DNA of 64,000 nucleotides from Planctomycetota bacterium (GTDB lineage: Bacteria > Planctomycetota > UBA1135 > UBA2386): the NCBI GenBank assembly GCA_016716265.1, contig JADJWQ010000006.1:2073501-2137500 (forward strand). Direction: 5' to 3'. The position numbers and the translations under genes were made by a program. Within the stretch, counting starts at the first letter, position 1; each line of letters starts with the position of its first letter. The notes below the pieces were generated by a model that did not search any database, was not told where the DNA came from, and worked only from the letters and a program-made list of their open reading frames with translations. Below are positions 39,691 through 49,102 of this stretch, piece after piece.

Positions 39691-40602
39691 TCACTTGCCG
39701 CCGGTCGCCTTCGCGTTGTGCTCCGCGCGCTCGATGCAGAGCTGCAAGAGTCGCTGCTGGTGCTTGATCCAGTACTCGAGCGACTGCTTCTTCTCGCCGA
39801 AGCTGTTGCCGACCATCTCGGCGTAGGCGACGAACATCGTGCCCTTCGACATGTCCTTGGTGATCGTCTCGAACAGCTTCTGGACGTCCTTGAGCACCGG
39901 GAAGTAGCGCAGCCCCGGCTTCAGGGCCGGTCCCCACAGCTTGGCGTCCTTGCGACCATCGCCGCTCGTCTCGAGCGCGGCGAGCGCGGCAGCGACCTCG
40001 CCGAGCGCCTCCTGTGCCTTCTTCAGCTCCTCGAGCCCGGCGTCGCGGATCGATGGCTTCAGCTTCGGCGGATCGACGAGCCGGTGGCCATCGCACACCG
40101 CGCAGGCGTAGCCCCCGTCGCCACGGCACACCGGGCACTTCGCGCGGCGGTCGCTGTCCTTCTCGGCGGGGTACGTGCCCTCACCGCCACAACAATGACA
40201 GCGCAGCACACCCGCGCCGCTACAGCCGGGGCACGGTGCGTGCTCCAGCAGATCGGGGGTCGTGCCGGTTCCGGCACACGTGCGGCACACCGTCTCCCGC
40301 TTCTTCTCGTCGGGACCGTGCCCGCACTCCGGGCACTTCTCGAAGTGCTCCATGCGCCAGCAGAACGGGCACTCCTGCTTGCCGGTGCCCTCGCAGGTCG
40401 GGCAGCGGAACTGGAGCCGCTCCTTCTGCGACAGCGTCGACAGGTCGACCCATTGGAGCAGACCGTGCTCGTCCTCGACGGTCGGGCGCTCCATGCGCTC
40501 GGGGATCGGGATCGAGTACTGGCCCGGGTTCTTCTGCTGCGCGGTGGCGATACCGCCGAACAGCGCGAGCAAGCAGATGAGCAGCGAGCTTCCTGGACGC
40601 AC
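39691..40602 (-). CDS. Exported Cys-rich protein with DnaJ-type CxxCxGxG zinc-finger repeats
   Basis: A 303-residue protein. GTG 40602 is chosen because AGGAG (40609-40613) ends 6 nt upstream and a signal peptide follows at once (SSLLICLLALFGGIATAQQ). A frame ten codons longer from another GTG at 40632 also exists. Residues 60-185 contain repeated DnaJ/HSP40-central-type motifs: CPTCEGTG, CRTCAGTG, CPGCSGAG, CHCCGGEG, CPVCRGDGG and CAVCDG. These normally bind zinc in cytoplasmic co-chaperones or thiol-disulphide proteins. An exported version is unusual. The C-terminal 120 residues are helical (LEELKKAQEALGEVAAALAAL). No J-domain is present. Role unknown; protein-binding outside the cytoplasm is an inference. 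Confidence 0.75.
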   Translation of the reverse strand: MRPGSSLLICLLALFGGIATAQQKNPGQYSIPIPERMERPTVEDEHGLLQWVDLSTLSQKERLQFRCPTCEGTGKQECPFCWRMEHFEKCPECGHGPDEKKRETVCRTCAGTGTTPDLLEHAPCPGCSGAGVLRCHCCGGEGTYPAEKDSDRRAKCPVCRGDGGYACAVCDGHRLVDPPKLKPSIRDAGLEELKKAQEALGEVAAALAALETSGDGRKDAKLWGPALKPGLRYFPVLKDVQKLFETITKDMSKGTMFVAYAEMVGNSFGEKKQSLEYWIKHQQRLLQLCIERAEHNAKATGGK

Positions 40603-40728
40603 GGCTGGCTCCTGGTTTCGAGATCGAGACACGATTCGGGATCGAGAGGCCCGGCGCCGCAGGGGGCCGGGCGGTGCGATCGAATCTATGGAGCACCGCG
40701 CGGGCTGTCCATGCCGGACGACCCGCGG

Positions 40729-41640
40729 TCAGCGCCGCGGACGGCGTTGCAGCGCCAGCAGCAGGATGCCGGCGACGATGCAGCACGCGCCCGCTGCGGT
40801 CCACCGCGACAGCGGCTCCGCGAACAGTACGGCCCCCCACACCGCGGACATCGCGATCGTCGCGAACGCACCGACCGACACGGTGCCCGCGGGCGCCGCC
40901 GCGAGCGCCTGCGTCAACAGGATCTGCCCGACCTGGGCGGCGACGCCCATTCCGGCGACGTAGCCCCAGCCGGCGGCGTCCGGCCACACGAACACCGGCA
41001 GCATCACCGGTACCGGCAGCGCGGTCCCGATCGCCGCGAACCACAACACGATCGTCTCGACGCGCTCGTGGCGCGACGCCGCGCGCACGCTGGTGTAGGC
41101 GATTCCCGACAGCACGCCGGAGCCGAGCGCGCAGAGTCCGCCGACGGGGTCGACGTCGAGCTGCGGCCGCAGCACCAGCGCGCTGCCGGCGAAGCCGAGC
41201 AGCAGCGCTGTGCCCGCGCGGCGGCGCAGCGCTTCGCCGAGCGCGAGGTGCGCGAACACCGCCGTGAACAGCGGGCTCGTGTAGAGGAGCGCCGCGGCGT
41301 CCGCGTAACGGATGCGCAGCAGCGCGGTGACGTAGAGACCGAGCGCACCGAGGCCGCTGAGACCGCGCAACACGAGGATCGCGCGGCTGCGCGGACCCAG
41401 GCCGAACACCGAGCGGGCGTCCAGCCGCCGCCGCGCCCCGAGCACCGCGAGCGTCAACCCGAGGCTGATCAGGCAGCGGAAGAACACGACCTCGGCGGCC
41501 CCGAAGCTCCCGCCCAGGAACTTCATGCAGACGCCCATCACCGAGAACGACGCCGACGACAGCACCATCAGCGTGAGAGCGCGGGCGAGCGGCGGCGAGG
41601 CGGCGGTAGTCAACGGGGTCGGCGGCTCCGGTGCGCGCAT
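40729..41640 (-). CDS. EamA/DMT-superfamily transporter
   Basis: A 303-residue inner-membrane protein with ten hydrophobic segments in two EamA repeats. The first repeat has LMVLSSASFSVMGVCMKFLGG, FFRCLISLGLTLAVLGAR and ALLYTSPLFTAVFAHLALGE. The second repeat ends with FATIAMSAVWGAVLFAEPLSRWTAAGACCIVAGILLLAL. These drug/metabolite transporters usually export amino acids, nucleosides or small metabolites; the substrate cannot be told. ATG 41640 is preferred over an upstream start at 41673 that adds a non-conserved stretch. It is divergent from the YncE/phosphatase gene (92 bp between starts). Confidence 0.85.
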   Translation of the reverse strand: MRAPEPPTPLTTAASPPLARALTLMVLSSASFSVMGVCMKFLGGSFGAAEVVFFRCLISLGLTLAVLGARRRLDARSVFGLGPRSRAILVLRGLSGLGALGLYVTALLRIRYADAAALLYTSPLFTAVFAHLALGEALRRRAGTALLLGFAGSALVLRPQLDVDPVGGLCALGSGVLSGIAYTSVRAASRHERVETIVLWFAAIGTALPVPVMLPVFVWPDAAGWGYVAGMGVAAQVGQILLTQALAAAPAGTVSVGAFATIAMSAVWGAVLFAEPLSRWTAAGACCIVAGILLLALQRRPRR

Positions 41641-41732
41641 CGTGGCGAGACCCGCGCTTTCGCGCAGCAGCATTCCCGGGCGGCCGCCCTACGATGGCGG
41701 CCCGACCCGCCCGGTGAAGCATGAGGTGAAGC

Positions 41733-44237
41733 ATGACCCGACTCCGGACCACCGCGATCACGCTCGCGCTCGCAGCATCGGCGGCCGCGCAGGGCCCCGC
41801 GTCGACCGACACACTGGTTCCGACCCACCAGCGCCTGCGGCCCGCGGGCCAGCAAGTCGAGTTCCCCGGCCGACCGACGGACCTCGCGCTGCTCGACGGC
41901 GGCAAGCTGCTCGCCGTCAAGAACCGCACGGATCTCGTGCTGGTGCGCACCGCCGACCGCACGATCCTGCAGACGCTGCCGGCGCCGGCGGGCGGCATGA
42001 GCTTCCACGGCATCCTGGCTGACCCCGACGACCGCCGCATCTGGGTGACCGGCGCGAGCGACGCGCTGTGGTCGGCGGTGCGCCACGGCGACGTGTGGAC
42101 CTGGGAGGACAAGCTCGCGCTGCCGGGCCCCGGCGGCCGCGGCGCGTCGGCGCCCGGTGGCCTCGCGCGCCTCGACGACGGCCGTCTGCTCGTCGCGCTG
42201 AGCCGCAACGACGCGGTCGGCGTGGTCGACGTCGCGGCCCGGAAGCTGGTCGCCGAGCACCCGGTCGGCGTCGCGCCGTACGACGCGGTCGTCTGGCGCG
42301 ACCTCGTCTGTGTGTCGAACTGGGGCGGCGCGCGACCCGCGGCGGGCGATACGACCGATCCGAGCTCCGGCAGCGCCGTGCGCGTCGATCCCATCACCAA
42401 CGTCGCGAGCAGCGGCACCGTCACGCTGCTCGCCGCAGGGTCGCTGGAGCCGCTCGCCGAGCTCGAGGTCGGTCTGCATCCGAGCGACCTCGCGGTCGAC
42501 GCCGTGCGGGGCCTGCTCTACGTCGCCAATGCGAACAGCGACACGGTGTCGGTGATCGACCTCGCCGCGCGGCGCGTGCTGCGCGCCCTGCCGGTCCGCC
42601 CCGACGACCGGCTGCCGTTCGGCAGCAGCCCGAACGCGCTGGCAATGTCGCCGGACGGCACCCGGCTGTTCGTCGCCAACGGGACGAACAATGCAGTCGC
42701 GGTGCTCGCGCCGCTCGAGGACGCACCGCTGCTCGGCCACCTGCCGGTCGGCTGGTATCCGGGCGGCCTCGTCTTCGACCCGCGGCGCGGCTGGCTGCAC
42801 GTCGCGAACGTCAAGGGCACCGGCTCGTGGAATCGGCCCACCGGCCGGGCGGGACACAACAGCCACGATCACCTCGGCTCGGTCACGATCCTGACCGACC
42901 TGTCGCCGGCGGCGCTCGCCGCGGGCACCGCGGTCGTCGTGGAGACCAACCACCTCGACGAGGTCGAGCAGCGGCTGCTGCCGCCGCGCGCCGAGGTGCG
43001 GCCACGACCGGTGCCGGAGCGCCACGGCGAGCCGTCGGTGTTCGAGCACGTCCTGTACCTCGTCAAGGAGAACCGCACCTACGACCAGGTGCTCGGCGAC
43101 GTCGCGCGTGGCAACGGAGATCCGTCGTTGTGCGTGTTCGGGCGCGCGATCACCCCCAACCACCACGCCATCGTCGATCAGTTCGTCCTGCTCGACGACT
43201 TCCACTGCAGCGGCGTGCTGTCGGCCGACGGCCACCAGTGGGTCTGCGAGGCGTTCGTCACCGACTACATCGAGAAGTGCTTCGGTGGCTTCTCGCGCAG
43301 CTACCCGTACGCCGGCGACGACCCGCTCGCATACGCGTCGTCCGGCTTCCTGTGGGACAACGCGCTGCGCCACGGGCGCACGTTCCGCTGCTACGGCGAG
43401 ATGGTGCAGGCGCGGATCGAGCCGCGCGGCACGTTCAAGGAGATCTGGGACGACTACGTCGCCGGCACCGGGAAGTACTCGATCACCGCCTGGTCGCACA
43501 TCGACGCGGTGCAGCAGAACCTCTGTCCGACCTTCATCGGCTTCCCGAGCATCGTGTCCGACGTGTACCGCGCGGACCAGTTCATCGCCGAGCTCGCGGA
43601 CTTCGAGCGGCGCGGCACGCTGCCGCACCTGATGATGATGCTGCTGCCGAACGACCACACCGCCGGCACGCGTCCCGGGATGCCGACCCCCGCAGCGGCG
43701 GTCGCCGACAACGACCTCGCGCTCGGCCGCGTCGTCGAGGCGCTGAGCCACAGCTCGTTCTGGCCGACGACGTGCATCTTCGTCGTGCAGGACGACCCGC
43801 AGGCCGGCTGGGACCACGTCGACGGCCACCGCACGGTCGCGATGGTCATCAGCCCGTACACGCGGCGCGGCGGCGCCGTGATCTCGACGCGCTACGCGCA
43901 GCCGGACATGGTCAAGACGATCGAGCTGATCCTCGGCTTGCCACCGATGAACCAGATGGATCTGCTGGCGCACTCCATGGCCGACTGCTTCACCGACGTC
44001 GCCGACCCGACGCCGTACACGGCGGTGCCGAACGGCGTCCCGCTCGACCAGCTCAATGCATCGCTCGACGACCTCGCCGGCCCGGCGCGCCGCGATGCCC
44101 TGGCATCGCTCGAGCTCGACCTGGACGAGGTCGACCGGGCCGACGAGGACACGTTCAATCGCATCCTGTGGCACGCCATGAAGGGGCACGACGTTCCCTA
44201 CCCGGTGCGGATGACCGCCGCAGGACGCGGACAGTGA
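41733..44237 (+). CDS. Exported YncE-type beta-propeller fused to an alkaline-phosphatase-family phosphoesterase
   Basis: An 834-residue protein with a signal peptide (AITLALAASAAAQ). Residues 40-400 are YVTN/YncE propeller blades, for example HPSDLAVDAVRGLLYVANANSDTVSVIDLAARRV and SPNALAMSPDGTRLFVANGTNNAVAVL. Residues 440-800 match the phosphoesterase/phospholipase-C-like group of the alkaline phosphatase superfamily: VLYLVKENRTYDQVLGD, TPNHHAIVDQFVLLDDFHCSG, LMMMLLPNDHT and FVVQDDPQAGWDHVDGHRTVAMVISPY. This two-domain layout is known in planctomycetes and related groups. The NRT threonine (KENRTYD) is the probable nucleophile and H/D residues bind metal. Substrate unknown; likely a phosphate ester outside the cytoplasm. 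Confidence 0.85.
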   Translation: MTRLRTTAITLALAASAAAQGPASTDTLVPTHQRLRPAGQQVEFPGRPTDLALLDGGKLLAVKNRTDLVLVRTADRTILQTLPAPAGGMSFHGILADPDDRRIWVTGASDALWSAVRHGDVWTWEDKLALPGPGGRGASAPGGLARLDDGRLLVALSRNDAVGVVDVAARKLVAEHPVGVAPYDAVVWRDLVCVSNWGGARPAAGDTTDPSSGSAVRVDPITNVASSGTVTLLAAGSLEPLAELEVGLHPSDLAVDAVRGLLYVANANSDTVSVIDLAARRVLRALPVRPDDRLPFGSSPNALAMSPDGTRLFVANGTNNAVAVLAPLEDAPLLGHLPVGWYPGGLVFDPRRGWLHVANVKGTGSWNRPTGRAGHNSHDHLGSVTILTDLSPAALAAGTAVVVETNHLDEVEQRLLPPRAEVRPRPVPERHGEPSVFEHVLYLVKENRTYDQVLGDVARGNGDPSLCVFGRAITPNHHAIVDQFVLLDDFHCSGVLSADGHQWVCEAFVTDYIEKCFGGFSRSYPYAGDDPLAYASSGFLWDNALRHGRTFRCYGEMVQARIEPRGTFKEIWDDYVAGTGKYSITAWSHIDAVQQNLCPTFIGFPSIVSDVYRADQFIAELADFERRGTLPHLMMMLLPNDHTAGTRPGMPTPAAAVADNDLALGRVVEALSHSSFWPTTCIFVVQDDPQAGWDHVDGHRTVAMVISPYTRRGGAVISTRYAQPDMVKTIELILGLPPMNQMDLLAHSMADCFTDVADPTPYTAVPNGVPLDQLNASLDDLAGPARRDALASLELDLDEVDRADEDTFNRILWHAMKGHDVPYPVRMTAAGRGQ

Positions 44238-44311
44238 GCATGGCAGCGGGACGACGCGGGGCCCGACGCGATCCGATCCACCGAGTGGCTACCGTCTTGG
44301 ACGAGCGGAGC

Positions 44312-45307
44312 ATGCCGGGAGCAGCAGTCGTCGCGCTGCGCATCCTGCTGGTGGCCGGCGCGTGCTCGACGCTCGCGGCCCAGTCGCTCGGGGAGATCCG
44401 CGACGAGATCCGGCAGGCCGTCCGCCAGACGCGCTACGTGCAGAGCGTCATCGCACTGGTCGACTTCTCGCAGACCGCGACGCTGGCCGGTGCGCGCTAC
44501 TGGCTGGACGACGACACCGGGACGCAGCTCGACACCCTCGTGCTGCCCTGGGACACCGACGTCGAGCTGGCCGGCACCGACCTGCGCATCGAGGGTCAGT
44601 TCGGCTGGCTGAGCGCGTCCGCCGCCGTGACGGATCTGTTCAGCGGTGCGCTCCCCGGGGTCGAGACCGCCGTCGACACACGCTGGGACGCGCTCAGCGG
44701 CTCGCTCGGCATCGGTCCCCGGCTGCAGCTCGGTGAGCGCACGCACGTCGCGGTGCTCGGGCGCGTGGCCGCGGCGTGGCTGCACAACGACGCGACCTAC
44801 TCCGGCCCCGGCGCCGGCGCCTCCGCCGTCCTGTTCGACGACATCCTGTTCAACTGGTCGTCGACGATCGTGTCGGGCGGCCTGGCCGTGCAGCTCGACC
44901 GCCGCGATGTGCTCGCCGGCGGCGCCGAGCCGCGCGACGAGATCCGGCTCGAGTCCGTGCTGCGCGTCGAGTCGGTGTGGACCGCGACGGTGCAGTCGAG
45001 CGACTCGACGCAGGACGTGTCCGACGACGCCCAGATGATCGCGACGCGGCTCGACGTCGTCGGCCCGACCGGCTGGACGATCGGCGGACAGCGCATCGAC
45101 TGGCGCGGGTGGACGGGCTGGACGCACTTCCCGGGCGACACCGGCGACCGCCTCGACTTCGCGAACCTGTTCCAGCTCGGCGCCGGCCTCGAAGCCGAGC
45201 TCGGCGACGTCCACACGGTGCCGTTCGACTCGATGTCCGCGAGTGCCGCGTTCCTGTTCGGGGACGGCATCCTCGGCATCAGCGCGGGCTTCGGCGTCGA
45301 GTTCTGA
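44312..45307 (+). CDS. Probable outer-membrane beta-barrel protein
   Basis: A 331-residue protein with a signal peptide (ALRILLVAGACSTLAAQ). The rest is a succession of amphipathic strands ending in a phenylalanine (GISAGFGVEF), the classical outer-membrane barrel C-terminus. Examples are GSLGIGPRLQLGERTHVAVLGRVAAAWLH, STIVSGGLAVQLD and RLDFANLFQLGAGLEAEL. I do not recognise a specific family. It follows the phosphatase gene after 74 bp. ATG 44312 gives a normal signal peptide; an in-frame ATG at 44240 would add 24 charged residues. Confidence 0.65.
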   Translation: MPGAAVVALRILLVAGACSTLAAQSLGEIRDEIRQAVRQTRYVQSVIALVDFSQTATLAGARYWLDDDTGTQLDTLVLPWDTDVELAGTDLRIEGQFGWLSASAAVTDLFSGALPGVETAVDTRWDALSGSLGIGPRLQLGERTHVAVLGRVAAAWLHNDATYSGPGAGASAVLFDDILFNWSSTIVSGGLAVQLDRRDVLAGGAEPRDEIRLESVLRVESVWTATVQSSDSTQDVSDDAQMIATRLDVVGPTGWTIGGQRIDWRGWTGWTHFPGDTGDRLDFANLFQLGAGLEAELGDVHTVPFDSMSASAAFLFGDGILGISAGFGVEF

Positions 45308-45331
45308 GCCGGCCCGCGGCCGCGTCGCCGC

Positions 45332-45700
45332 TCAGCGCCCGAGCCGCTCGCGCAGCGTCGCACGTTCCTCCTCGAGCTCCGCGACGCGCGCCTGCCACGC
45401 TCCGCGCTCCGTCGGATCGAGCGCGAGCCGGGCCTGCCCGCGCGCGAACGTGAGCTCGCGCTCGACCTCGGCGAGCCGCCCCTCGAGCTCGGTGCGCTCG
45501 AAGCGCGTCAGGCCCTGGGCGCGCCCGGGCGCCGGACCGTCGCTGCTCACCGGGCGGGAGGCGCCAGCGCCGGCCGGCAGCGCGGTCCACAGCCAGTAGC
45601 CGAGGCCGGTGAGCCCACCGACCGCGCCGAGGAGCGCGAGGCAGCCGACGGCGAGGACGCGGCGCGGTGAGGGCTCGGGGCTGCGGTCGGGCGTGGCCAT
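45332..45700 (-). CDS. Small single-pass membrane protein with C-terminal coiled coil
   Basis: A 122-residue protein, the only minus-strand gene in its neighbourhood. It has a membrane helix at about 15-37 (LAVGCLALLGAVGGLTGLGYWLW) and a charged helical C-terminus (ELEGRLAEVERELTFARGQARL and RVAELEEERATLRERLGR) that looks like a coiled coil. No family recognised. It is convergent with the barrel gene (24 bp) and divergent from apbE (86 bp between starts). Confidence 0.6.
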   Translation of the reverse strand: MATPDRSPEPSPRRVLAVGCLALLGAVGGLTGLGYWLWTALPAGAGASRPVSSDGPAPGRAQGLTRFERTELEGRLAEVERELTFARGQARLALDPTERGAWQARVAELEEERATLRERLGR

Positions 45701-45786
45701 GCTGGCAGCATGAGGGACGCGCCCGGCCGGCGCGAGCCGCGAGCCCGGCTTGGCGGTCGCCGCGCTCGCGTGGTCTGCTTGCCGCG

Positions 45787-46830
45787 ATGCGTCCGCACCC
45801 GGCCACCGCGCTGCTCACCGTCCTGCTGCCAGGCTGCGCGACCGCGCCGCCCGCCCTCGAGCGGTTCGCGTTCGAGGCGCCGCACATGGGCACCGCGGTC
45901 CGCATCGTCGCGTTCGCGACGGACCGCACGCAGGCCGAGCGCGCGGCAGCGGCCGCGTTCGCGCGCATCGCAGCACTCGACGCGATGCTGTCCGACTACC
46001 GGCCGACCAGCGACCTCAGCGAGCTGCCGCGGCGCGCGTTCCCGGCACCGGCGACGGTCGCGCCGGAGCTGTTCGACGTGCTCGCGCGCGCGCAGCGGAT
46101 CGCGGCGCTGACCGACGGGGCGTTCGACGTGACGATCGGGCCGGCCGTGCGCCTGTGGCGGCGCGCCGTGCGCCAGCGCGAGCTGCCGACGGCGGAGCGC
46201 CTCGCCGGTGCGCGCGCGCGGATCGGCTGGCGCAACGTCGAGCTGCTGGCCGACGCCGGGTCACCGCGCGTGCGGCTCGCGCTGCCCGACATGCAGCTCG
46301 ACCTCGGCGGGATCGCCAAGGGCTTCGCCGCACGCGAGGCGCTCGCCGCACTCGCGGCGCACGGCGTCGACCGCGCGCTGGTCGACGCCGGGGGCGATCT
46401 GGCGCTCGGCGCGCCACCGCCGGGCCGGCGCGGGTGGATCGTCGGTCTCGTCCCGCTCGAGGAGACGACGATCGCACCGGGCCGCACCATCGAGCTCGCC
46501 CAATGCGGCATCGCGACCTCGGGCGATGCCTTCCAATCGATCGAGATCGGTGGCGTGCGCTACGCACACATCGTCGATCCGGCCACCGGCCTCGGCGTGA
46601 CGACACGCGTCAGCGCGACCGTCATCGCGCCGGATCCGGCCGACGCCGACGCGCTCGCATCCGCCCTCTGCGTGCTCGACCCGGAGCGCGGCCTCGCCCT
46701 GGTCGGGCGCGTGCCCGGCGCGGCGGCGCTGTTGGTATGGGCCGATGCGGACGGTGCCACCCACACGGCCGCGACACCCGGCTTCCCCGAAGCGACCGCG
46801 AGCGTCGACGCGGGGGGCGGGTCCTGGTAG
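45787..46830 (+). CDS. apbE: FAD:protein FMN transferase (ApbE), lipoprotein form
   Basis: A 347-residue protein with a lipoprotein signal (LLTVLLPGC, lipobox LPGC at Cys17). ApbE motifs are present: PHMGTAV, DAMLSDYRPTSDLSEL, GAFDVTIGPAVRLW, LDLGGIAKGFAAREAL, DAGGDLALG and SGDAFQSIEIGGVRYAHIVDPATG. ApbE transfers FMN from FAD to a threonine or serine in target proteins (for example Nqr or Rnf subunits) outside the cytoplasm; a target is not encoded nearby. It lies upstream of the Gfo/Idh/MocA oxidoreductase (66 bp), with no visible terminator between. Confidence 0.9.
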   Translation: MRPHPATALLTVLLPGCATAPPALERFAFEAPHMGTAVRIVAFATDRTQAERAAAAAFARIAALDAMLSDYRPTSDLSELPRRAFPAPATVAPELFDVLARAQRIAALTDGAFDVTIGPAVRLWRRAVRQRELPTAERLAGARARIGWRNVELLADAGSPRVRLALPDMQLDLGGIAKGFAAREALAALAAHGVDRALVDAGGDLALGAPPPGRRGWIVGLVPLEETTIAPGRTIELAQCGIATSGDAFQSIEIGGVRYAHIVDPATGLGVTTRVSATVIAPDPADADALASALCVLDPERGLALVGRVPGAAALLVWADADGATHTAATPGFPEATASVDAGGGSW

Positions 46831-46896
46831 ACCAGTGGCGTTGCGGGGACGCCGTCGCCCCCGAATCCATGCCCGAAGGCCCCTGAGCCGAGCGCC

Positions 46897-48180
46897 ATGA
46901 CCGAGACCCGCTCTTCCGCCCCGACCCGCCGCGACTTCGTCAGGAACTCCTCGGCAGCCATCGCCGGCTTCGCCGCGATGCCCGCGCTCGGCGGCGCGGG
47001 CGTCCACCATGGCGTCAACGACGAGCTGCGCATCGGCCTGATCGGCTGCGGCGGTCGCGGCTCCGGCGCCGCGAACGACGCGCTCGCGGCCGACCCGAGC
47101 ACGCGCCTCGTCGCGATGGGCGACGTGTTCCCCGACCGCCTCGCCGAAGCGCACCGCGCGCTCTCGCGCAGCGAGTTCGCATCGCGCATCACGGTCGACG
47201 AGGACCACCGGTTCACCGGCTTCGACGCCTACAAGAAGGTGATCGAGTCCTGCGACGTGGTGCTGCTGGCGGCGACCCCGCATTTCCGCCCCCTCCACCT
47301 GCGCGCCGCGATCGAGGCCGGCAAGCACGTGTTCTGCGAGAAGCCGATCGCGACCGACCCGACCGGCGTGCGGTCGGTGATGGAGACCTGCGAGATGGCG
47401 CGGGCCAAGAAGCTCAATCTGGTGAGCGGCCTGTGCTACCGCTACGACGAGCCGAAGCAGGAGCTGATGGCGCGCTTGCACGACGGCGCGGTCGGCGAGC
47501 CGGTCGCGCTCGAGTGCACCTACAACACCGGCGCCCTGTGGTTCCGCGGCGACGATCCCGACTGGTCGCCGATGGAGCGCCAGCTCCGCAACTGGCTCTA
47601 CTACACGTGGCTCAGCGGCGACCACATCGCCGAGCAGTCGATCCACAGCCTCGACAAGATCCTGTGGGCGATGAAGGACGAGCCACCCGCGAAGGTCACC
47701 GCGAGCGGCGGCCGCATCCGGCGCATCGAGCCGCAGTTCGGCGACGTCTACGACCACTTCAACACGGTGTTCGAGTGGGCGAACGGCGTGAAGCTGTTCC
47801 ACTCGTGCCGCCAGATCGAGGGCGCCGACCGCGACGTGTCGGACTTCGTCTACGGCACGAAGGGTGTGGCGGCGATCCAGTCGCACTACATCACCGGTCC
47901 GAACGAGTGGCGCTGGCGCGGCCGCGCGGACTCGATGTACCGGCGCGAGCACCAGTCGCTGTTCGCCGCGATCCGCGCCGGGCGGGTCATCGACAACGGC
48001 GACTACATGTGCAAGGCGACGCTGATGGCGATCATGGGCCGGATGTCCGCCTACACGGGGAAGACCCTCACCTGGGAGCAGGCGCTGAACAGCCAGCTCG
48101 ATCTCCGTCCGGCTGCCTACGCGTGGGGCGACGCGCCGCCCGTCGAGATCGCGCGCCCGGGCCTGACACCGTTCGTGTGA
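46897..48180 (+). CDS. Tat-exported Gfo/Idh/MocA family oxidoreductase
   Basis: A 427-residue NAD(P)-binding oxidoreductase with a twin-arginine signal: TRRDFVRNSSAAIAGFAAMPALG. The Rossmann motif is IGLIGCGGRGSG (about 46-57), followed by VVLLAATPHFRPLHLRAAIEAGKHVFCEKPIATD, the EKP motif of this family. GDHIAEQSIHSLDKILWAM fits the usual catalytic His/Lys region. Tat-exported members are very abundant in planctomycetes and act on sugars or inositols outside the cytoplasm. The substrate cannot be told. It may be cotranscribed with apbE. Confidence 0.9.
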   Translation: MTETRSSAPTRRDFVRNSSAAIAGFAAMPALGGAGVHHGVNDELRIGLIGCGGRGSGAANDALAADPSTRLVAMGDVFPDRLAEAHRALSRSEFASRITVDEDHRFTGFDAYKKVIESCDVVLLAATPHFRPLHLRAAIEAGKHVFCEKPIATDPTGVRSVMETCEMARAKKLNLVSGLCYRYDEPKQELMARLHDGAVGEPVALECTYNTGALWFRGDDPDWSPMERQLRNWLYYTWLSGDHIAEQSIHSLDKILWAMKDEPPAKVTASGGRIRRIEPQFGDVYDHFNTVFEWANGVKLFHSCRQIEGADRDVSDFVYGTKGVAAIQSHYITGPNEWRWRGRADSMYRREHQSLFAAIRAGRVIDNGDYMCKATLMAIMGRMSAYTGKTLTWEQALNSQLDLRPAAYAWGDAPPVEIARPGLTPFV

Positions 48181-48389
48181 GCGAGCGGCGCGCCGGCGAG
48201 GGCGCTCGCGGGCCGGCCAGCGGCACCACGCCAGGCCCCCTTCACGCGGCGCGGCGCGCGCGGCTACTCTGGCGGGCCGGGCCAGCCGGCCGCGCGCCGA
48301 GCCGCACCCGAGCAACGCGACGGACACGAGCACGACGAGCGTCACCGCGGTGGCCGAGGCTGGCCGCCGTGGCGTCGCCCAGGAGCCGG

Positions 48390-49031
48390 ATGATCATCTT
48401 CGGAACCCGAGGCGTCACTTCCACGAGGGAGCGGGGCGAGTTCTTCTGCCCGGAGTGTGGCCAGAAGCGGCCGTACGCGCGCAAGCGCGTGCGCAGCTTC
48501 TTCACGCTCTACTTCATCCCGCTGATCCCGCTGAAGGTCGCGGGCGAGTTCGTCGAGTGCCAGCACTGCAAGAGTCGCTTCCACACCGACGTGCTCGAGC
48601 ACGACCCCGAGAAGGCGCGCGCGGCGGTGCAAGGCGAGTTCGAGTCGTCGCTGCGGCGCGTGATGCTGCTGACGATGCTCGCCGACGGCCGGGTCGGCGC
48701 GAAGGAGATCGCGACGATCGTCCGGGTGTTCGAGCAGATCACCAGCCGCCACGTCGCGCCGGACGACCTGCTGACCGAGGCCGAGGAGCTGCGCTCCGAC
48801 AAGCGGACGATGCAGCAGCACCTCGAGGCGATCGCGCCGATGCTGAACGCGCAGGGCCAGGAGCTGGTGATCCGCGCGGTGCTCGCGGTGGCGGCGGCCG
48901 ACGGCGAGGTCGACGAGACCGAGATGCGGACCGTCGCCGAGATCGCGCAGGGCCTCGGCATGATGCCGGCCCACTTCCGCGGGCTGCTCGCCGAGATCCG
49001 CGACGAGTCGACGTCGCCCGAGGACGACTGA
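48390..49031 (+). CDS. Zinc-ribbon plus TerB-like domain protein
   Basis: A 213-residue cytoplasmic protein. Residues 18-58 are a zinc ribbon with two Cys pairs (FFCPECGQKRPY and VECQHCKSRF) around a hydrophobic stretch (FFTLYFIPLIPLKV), a zinc_ribbon_15-like arrangement. Residues 85-205 are all-helical and resemble TerB/DjlA-N domains (MLTMLADGRVGAKEIATIVRVFEQIT, AVAAADGEVDETEMRTVAEIAQGLGM), which bind metals or membranes in stress systems. The start ATG has AGGAG (48381-48385) 4 nt upstream. A 209-bp gap precedes it, with nothing recognisable. The last codons run into a 16-bp tandem repeat. Confidence 0.8.
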   Translation: MIIFGTRGVTSTRERGEFFCPECGQKRPYARKRVRSFFTLYFIPLIPLKVAGEFVECQHCKSRFHTDVLEHDPEKARAAVQGEFESSLRRVMLLTMLADGRVGAKEIATIVRVFEQITSRHVAPDDLLTEAEELRSDKRTMQQHLEAIAPMLNAQGQELVIRAVLAVAAADGEVDETEMRTVAEIAQGLGMMPAHFRGLLAEIRDESTSPEDD

Positions 49032-49078
49032 CTGCCGGGACGACTGACTGCCGGGACGACTGACTGCCGGGACGACTG
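49031..49078. repeat. Three tandem copies of a 16-bp unit
   Basis: ACTGCCGGGACGACTG repeats exactly at 49031-49046, 49047-49062 and 49063-49078. A partial GACGACTG lies just before, at the end of the TerB-like gene. The repeat begins within its TGA stop, in the 71-bp convergent gap to leuS. It probably arose by slippage. Confidence 0.9.
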
Positions 49079-49102
49079 GCAGCCGCGGCGACCACGCGCG
49101 CG

